From: Pseudomonas sputi
GTDB lineage: Bacteria > Pseudomonadota > Gammaproteobacteria > Pseudomonadales > Pseudomonadaceae
Assembly: GCF_021603585.1 (NCBI RefSeq)
Contig: NZ_BQHI01000004.1
Coordinates: 124,001 to 188,000, forward strand
Direction: 5' to 3'
Length of the DNA: 64,000 bases
The notes beneath the pieces were generated by a model. The model was not told where the DNA came from and searched no databases. It was given only the letters and a program-made list of their open reading frames with translations. A program made the position numbers and the translations under genes. Positions within the stretch are counted from its first letter, which is position 1, and every line of letters begins with the position of its first letter. Below, piece after piece: positions 61,904 to 64,000 of this stretch.

Positions 61904-63189
61904 CGGCGATACAGATTTTCGAGTTCGATACGCTGGTCGCCTCGGATGAAGACTCCAATGGCACGACTGTTCCCCTAAAAGTCTTCGCTTGGCTGGAAGA
62001 GCAGTGCCTGACCCCTGACGAACGCGCTCCGGTCTGGTTGAAATTGACCAGTCGGCAGGGCCGGCGCGCCATTCGGTTCAGCAATTACGTTGGCGTGCTG
62101 CGTGCTCCCTGCGGTTATCAAATCGAGATTCTGCCCAAGATCGGTCGCGATATGTGTGCGGCCAGGTCACGCAGATTGCTGATCGATATGCTCAAGTGCC
62201 TGCGGGGCTTTCGCCATATCAAGACATCGAACGCTGATCTGAAAATGGAGCACATGCCGTTGCTCGAGGTGTTCCTTCGCCAATTTCTTGAGGCCGTACG
62301 AAATGTTGTAAATAGAGGATTGCGCAGCGACTACAGCGCTCGGCAGGCTAACCTTTCCAGCCTGCGCGGCAAGCTCTTGATGGCTCCTCACCTGGCGCAG
62401 AATCTGCTGCGCCGTGACCGTTTTTTTACCGAATTCGACGAATTCATTCAGGATCGAGCAGAAAACAGGCTCATTAATAGTGCCCTGCGTAATACGCTTA
62501 GTATCTGCAAATCGCCCGATAATCAGCGGTTGGCGCGAGAGTTGAGTTTTGTTTTTGCCGAAGTGCCACTGTGTAGTGACATCAGCCAGGACCTCAAGCG
62601 CATCCGGCTTGATCGAGGCATGGCTTACTACGAGCCCGCACTTGATTGGGCGCGATTGATCCTGCAGGGCGACAGTCCGGTAGCGGGCGCAGGCAAGCGC
62701 GACGCGCCTTCCTTGCTGTTTCCCATGGAGGCGCTGTTCGAAGCCTATGTGGCGAAACATCTGAATGCTCAAATTCGGCAGGGTTTCGCTCTGCGGACCC
62801 AGACCAGCAAGCACCATCTCGTGAGCCACCGGCAACAAGACTGGTTTCGCCTCAAGCCGGATCTGCTGATCGAGCAGGGCGCTCAGCCCCATATGGTGCT
62901 TGATACCAAGTGGAAGCTTCTGGACAGCATTAAAGGCAACAGTCGTGAGAAATACCTGCTCAGCCAGGCCGACTTTTACCAGGTGCACGCGTATGCACAT
63001 GTCTACCTGAAAGACGCCGGGGATGTTGTGTTGATCTACCCATGGACAGAATCATTTGCGGAACCGTTGCCGGTATTTCACTTCAGCAACTCGAATGACT
63101 TGAAACTCTGGGTTCTACCTTTTTGTATCGAGAACCGCAGGTTGTTGCTGCCAGAGCAGTCTGTCCTTGATAAATACCTTTCTCGCTGA
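61900..63189 (+). CDS. McrC-like restriction endonuclease subunit
   Basis: A 429-residue partner of the McrB-like motor. The N-terminal region matches McrC (YVGVLRAPCGYQIEILPKIGRD, about 63-84). A central helical part (NLSSLRGKLLMAPHLAQNLL, YYEPALDWARLIL) precedes a PD-(D/E)xK nuclease: Glu in FPMEALFEAY (about 275-284), Asp321 in RLKPDLLIE and Asp335-x-Lys337 in LDTKWK. ATGA overlap with the mcrB-like stop implies coupled translation. It should cut DNA recognised by the N-terminal domain of its partner. Confidence 0.9.
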   Translation: MTAIQIFEFDTLVASDEDSNGTTVPLKVFAWLEEQCLTPDERAPVWLKLTSRQGRRAIRFSNYVGVLRAPCGYQIEILPKIGRDMCAARSRRLLIDMLKCLRGFRHIKTSNADLKMEHMPLLEVFLRQFLEAVRNVVNRGLRSDYSARQANLSSLRGKLLMAPHLAQNLLRRDRFFTEFDEFIQDRAENRLINSALRNTLSICKSPDNQRLARELSFVFAEVPLCSDISQDLKRIRLDRGMAYYEPALDWARLILQGDSPVAGAGKRDAPSLLFPMEALFEAYVAKHLNAQIRQGFALRTQTSKHHLVSHRQQDWFRLKPDLLIEQGAQPHMVLDTKWKLLDSIKGNSREKYLLSQADFYQVHAYAHVYLKDAGDVVLIYPWTESFAEPLPVFHFSNSNDLKLWVLPFCIENRRLLLPEQSVLDKYLSR

Positions 63190-63305
63190 GAGCAAAACGC
63201 CGGATCCAAGACGTCTATGCGACAGAAGTGAACTTGACAGTCTTGATGGCAAAATGCAACTTGTGGGCTGAATTGGATCCAGCCGAAAAAACAACAGGGA
63301 ACGAT

Positions 63306-64000
63306 ATGAGTAAGGCTCAAGATTTCTCTAGGCTATATGCCCGCGTAGCCAGCGACATTGCCACCGCGCTGGATGATGTCTCCAGGCTTGATGTGAGTAA
63401 TGACAAGGGCAATCTCCACCTCGCCAGCGTCAAGGAAAAACTCGGCGAAATGAAGTCGCGTTTTGATGGCGAGATTTCCTATCTGGAAAAGCACGCCGAG
63501 TGGGACAACTTCACCATTGCCTTTTTTGGCGAAACCAACGCCGGCAAGAGCACCATCATCGAGAGTCTGCGCATCCTCTTCGAAGAGAAGAAACGCCAAG
63601 CCCTGATTCAGCGCAACCAGGCGACCGCCGCTGATATTCAAGCGGTGTTCTCGCACAAAAGCGATGAGCTTATCGAGGAGCTCAGTAATCGTTACGTGAG
63701 TTTCTGTGAAGACATAGCTGCGCTGGGCGACGACATCGGTGCGCTGGTCAATCAGACCCAGCGCGATCTGCAGACGACCCGCCAGCAGCTCGAACATACT
63801 CGGCAGGATTACACGTACTGCAATGAGCGCCTGAGCCTTGCCGTCAGCGATCTCGACAGCACTTGTCAGGCATTGCAGGCCACCGAAACACGACTGGCTG
63901 ACAGCCAGAAAAACCACACGCAAACCCAGAGCGAGCTGCAGCAGACAGGCTTGCAGCTTCAGGGCATGCGTGGCGACTTTCAGCGCCTTGAGCAACAGTT
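63306..64000 (+). CDS. P-loop protein with long coiled coil, N-terminal part (runs off the right edge)
   Basis: The first 231 residues are visible, open to the window end. ATG at 63306 follows GGGAACGAT. Residues 1-70 are helical; a P-loop GETNAGKST is at 75-83 (FTIAFFGETNAGKSTIIESLRI). From about 95 to 231 the sequence is an almost unbroken Gln/Glu/Leu-rich coiled coil (VNQTQRDLQTTRQQLEHTR, DSTCQALQATETRLADSQK). A P-loop followed at once by a coiled coil occurs in SMC/Rad50-like ATPases and, with a G1 motif of this shape, in dynamin-like GTPases with an inserted coil. It lies 116 bases after the mcrC-like gene on the same strand and is probably part of the same defence module. Confidence 0.8.
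   Translation, partial: MSKAQDFSRLYARVASDIATALDDVSRLDVSNDKGNLHLASVKEKLGEMKSRFDGEISYLEKHAEWDNFTIAFFGETNAGKSTIIESLRILFEEKKRQALIQRNQATAADIQAVFSHKSDELIEELSNRYVSFCEDIAALGDDIGALVNQTQRDLQTTRQQLEHTRQDYTYCNERLSLAVSDLDSTCQALQATETRLADSQKNHTQTQSELQQTGLQLQGMRGDFQRLEQQ

Overview
This 64-kb window looks like chromosomal DNA of a Pseudomonas of the P. fluorescens group. The gene content points there: a complete mannitol/arabitol operon of the mtlEFGKDYZ type with an AraC-type MtlR, lpxO, DUF1652, DUF2790 and DUF3077 proteins, an OprD-family porin, MexEF-OprN, and Pseudomonas-type REP palindromes. Most of the sequence is GC-rich with strong codon bias, so many long antisense frames are shadows. The islands at about 11.5-14 kb and 32-38.5 kb are visibly poorer in GC.

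Layout. 1-11.5 kb: the start of an ABC-F ATPase gene (ybiT), lipid A hydroxylase lpxO, ku, a PQQ sugar dehydrogenase, a GNAT-C39 peptidase fusion divergent from a RimK-like ATP-grasp ligase and a CorA-like transporter, then small genes (NIPSNAP, ecotin, DUF1652, DUF2790, DUF3077). 11.5-20 kb: a type VI secretion 'orphan vgrG' island read leftward: vgrG, DUF4123 adaptor, a 1183-residue LysM effector, and two tandem Sel1-repeat periplasmic proteins that are probably immunity proteins. 20-32 kb: an OprD porin, an SLT lipoprotein, and the mannitol operon (binding protein, two permeases, ATPase, mannitol dehydrogenase, xylulokinase, fructokinase) with its activator upstream. I could read a sigma-70 promoter, a likely MtlR repeat pair and a Crc/Hfq motif in front of mtlE. 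32-38.5 kb: a PI-PLC-X protein, a glycosyltransferase and a 1278-residue putative toxin with a C-terminal aspzincin (M35-like) metallopeptidase signature.

38.6-49 kb: a signalling block. A lone receiver protein is divergent from a tightly overlapping operon (CHASE3-GAF histidine kinase with three receivers, CheR, CheB, REC-histidine kinase, receiver). This operon converges with a kaiC-like gene translationally coupled to a histidine kinase that starts with a pseudo-receiver. 49-59.6 kb: a TPR protein, an AaeAB/YdhJIK-like FUSC-DUF1656-HlyD efflux operon, and the mexEF-oprN operon with a candidate MexT nod box upstream but no mexT beside it. 59.8-64 kb: a McrBC-like pair with a non-standard N-terminal domain, followed by a P-loop/coiled-coil protein cut off by the window end. 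This looks like a defence module.

The most promising unexplored material is the McrBC/coiled-coil P-loop module at the right edge, the aspzincin toxin, the LysM effector, and the KaiC/pseudo-receiver kinase pair. No tRNA, rRNA, CRISPR array, transposase or integrase was found.
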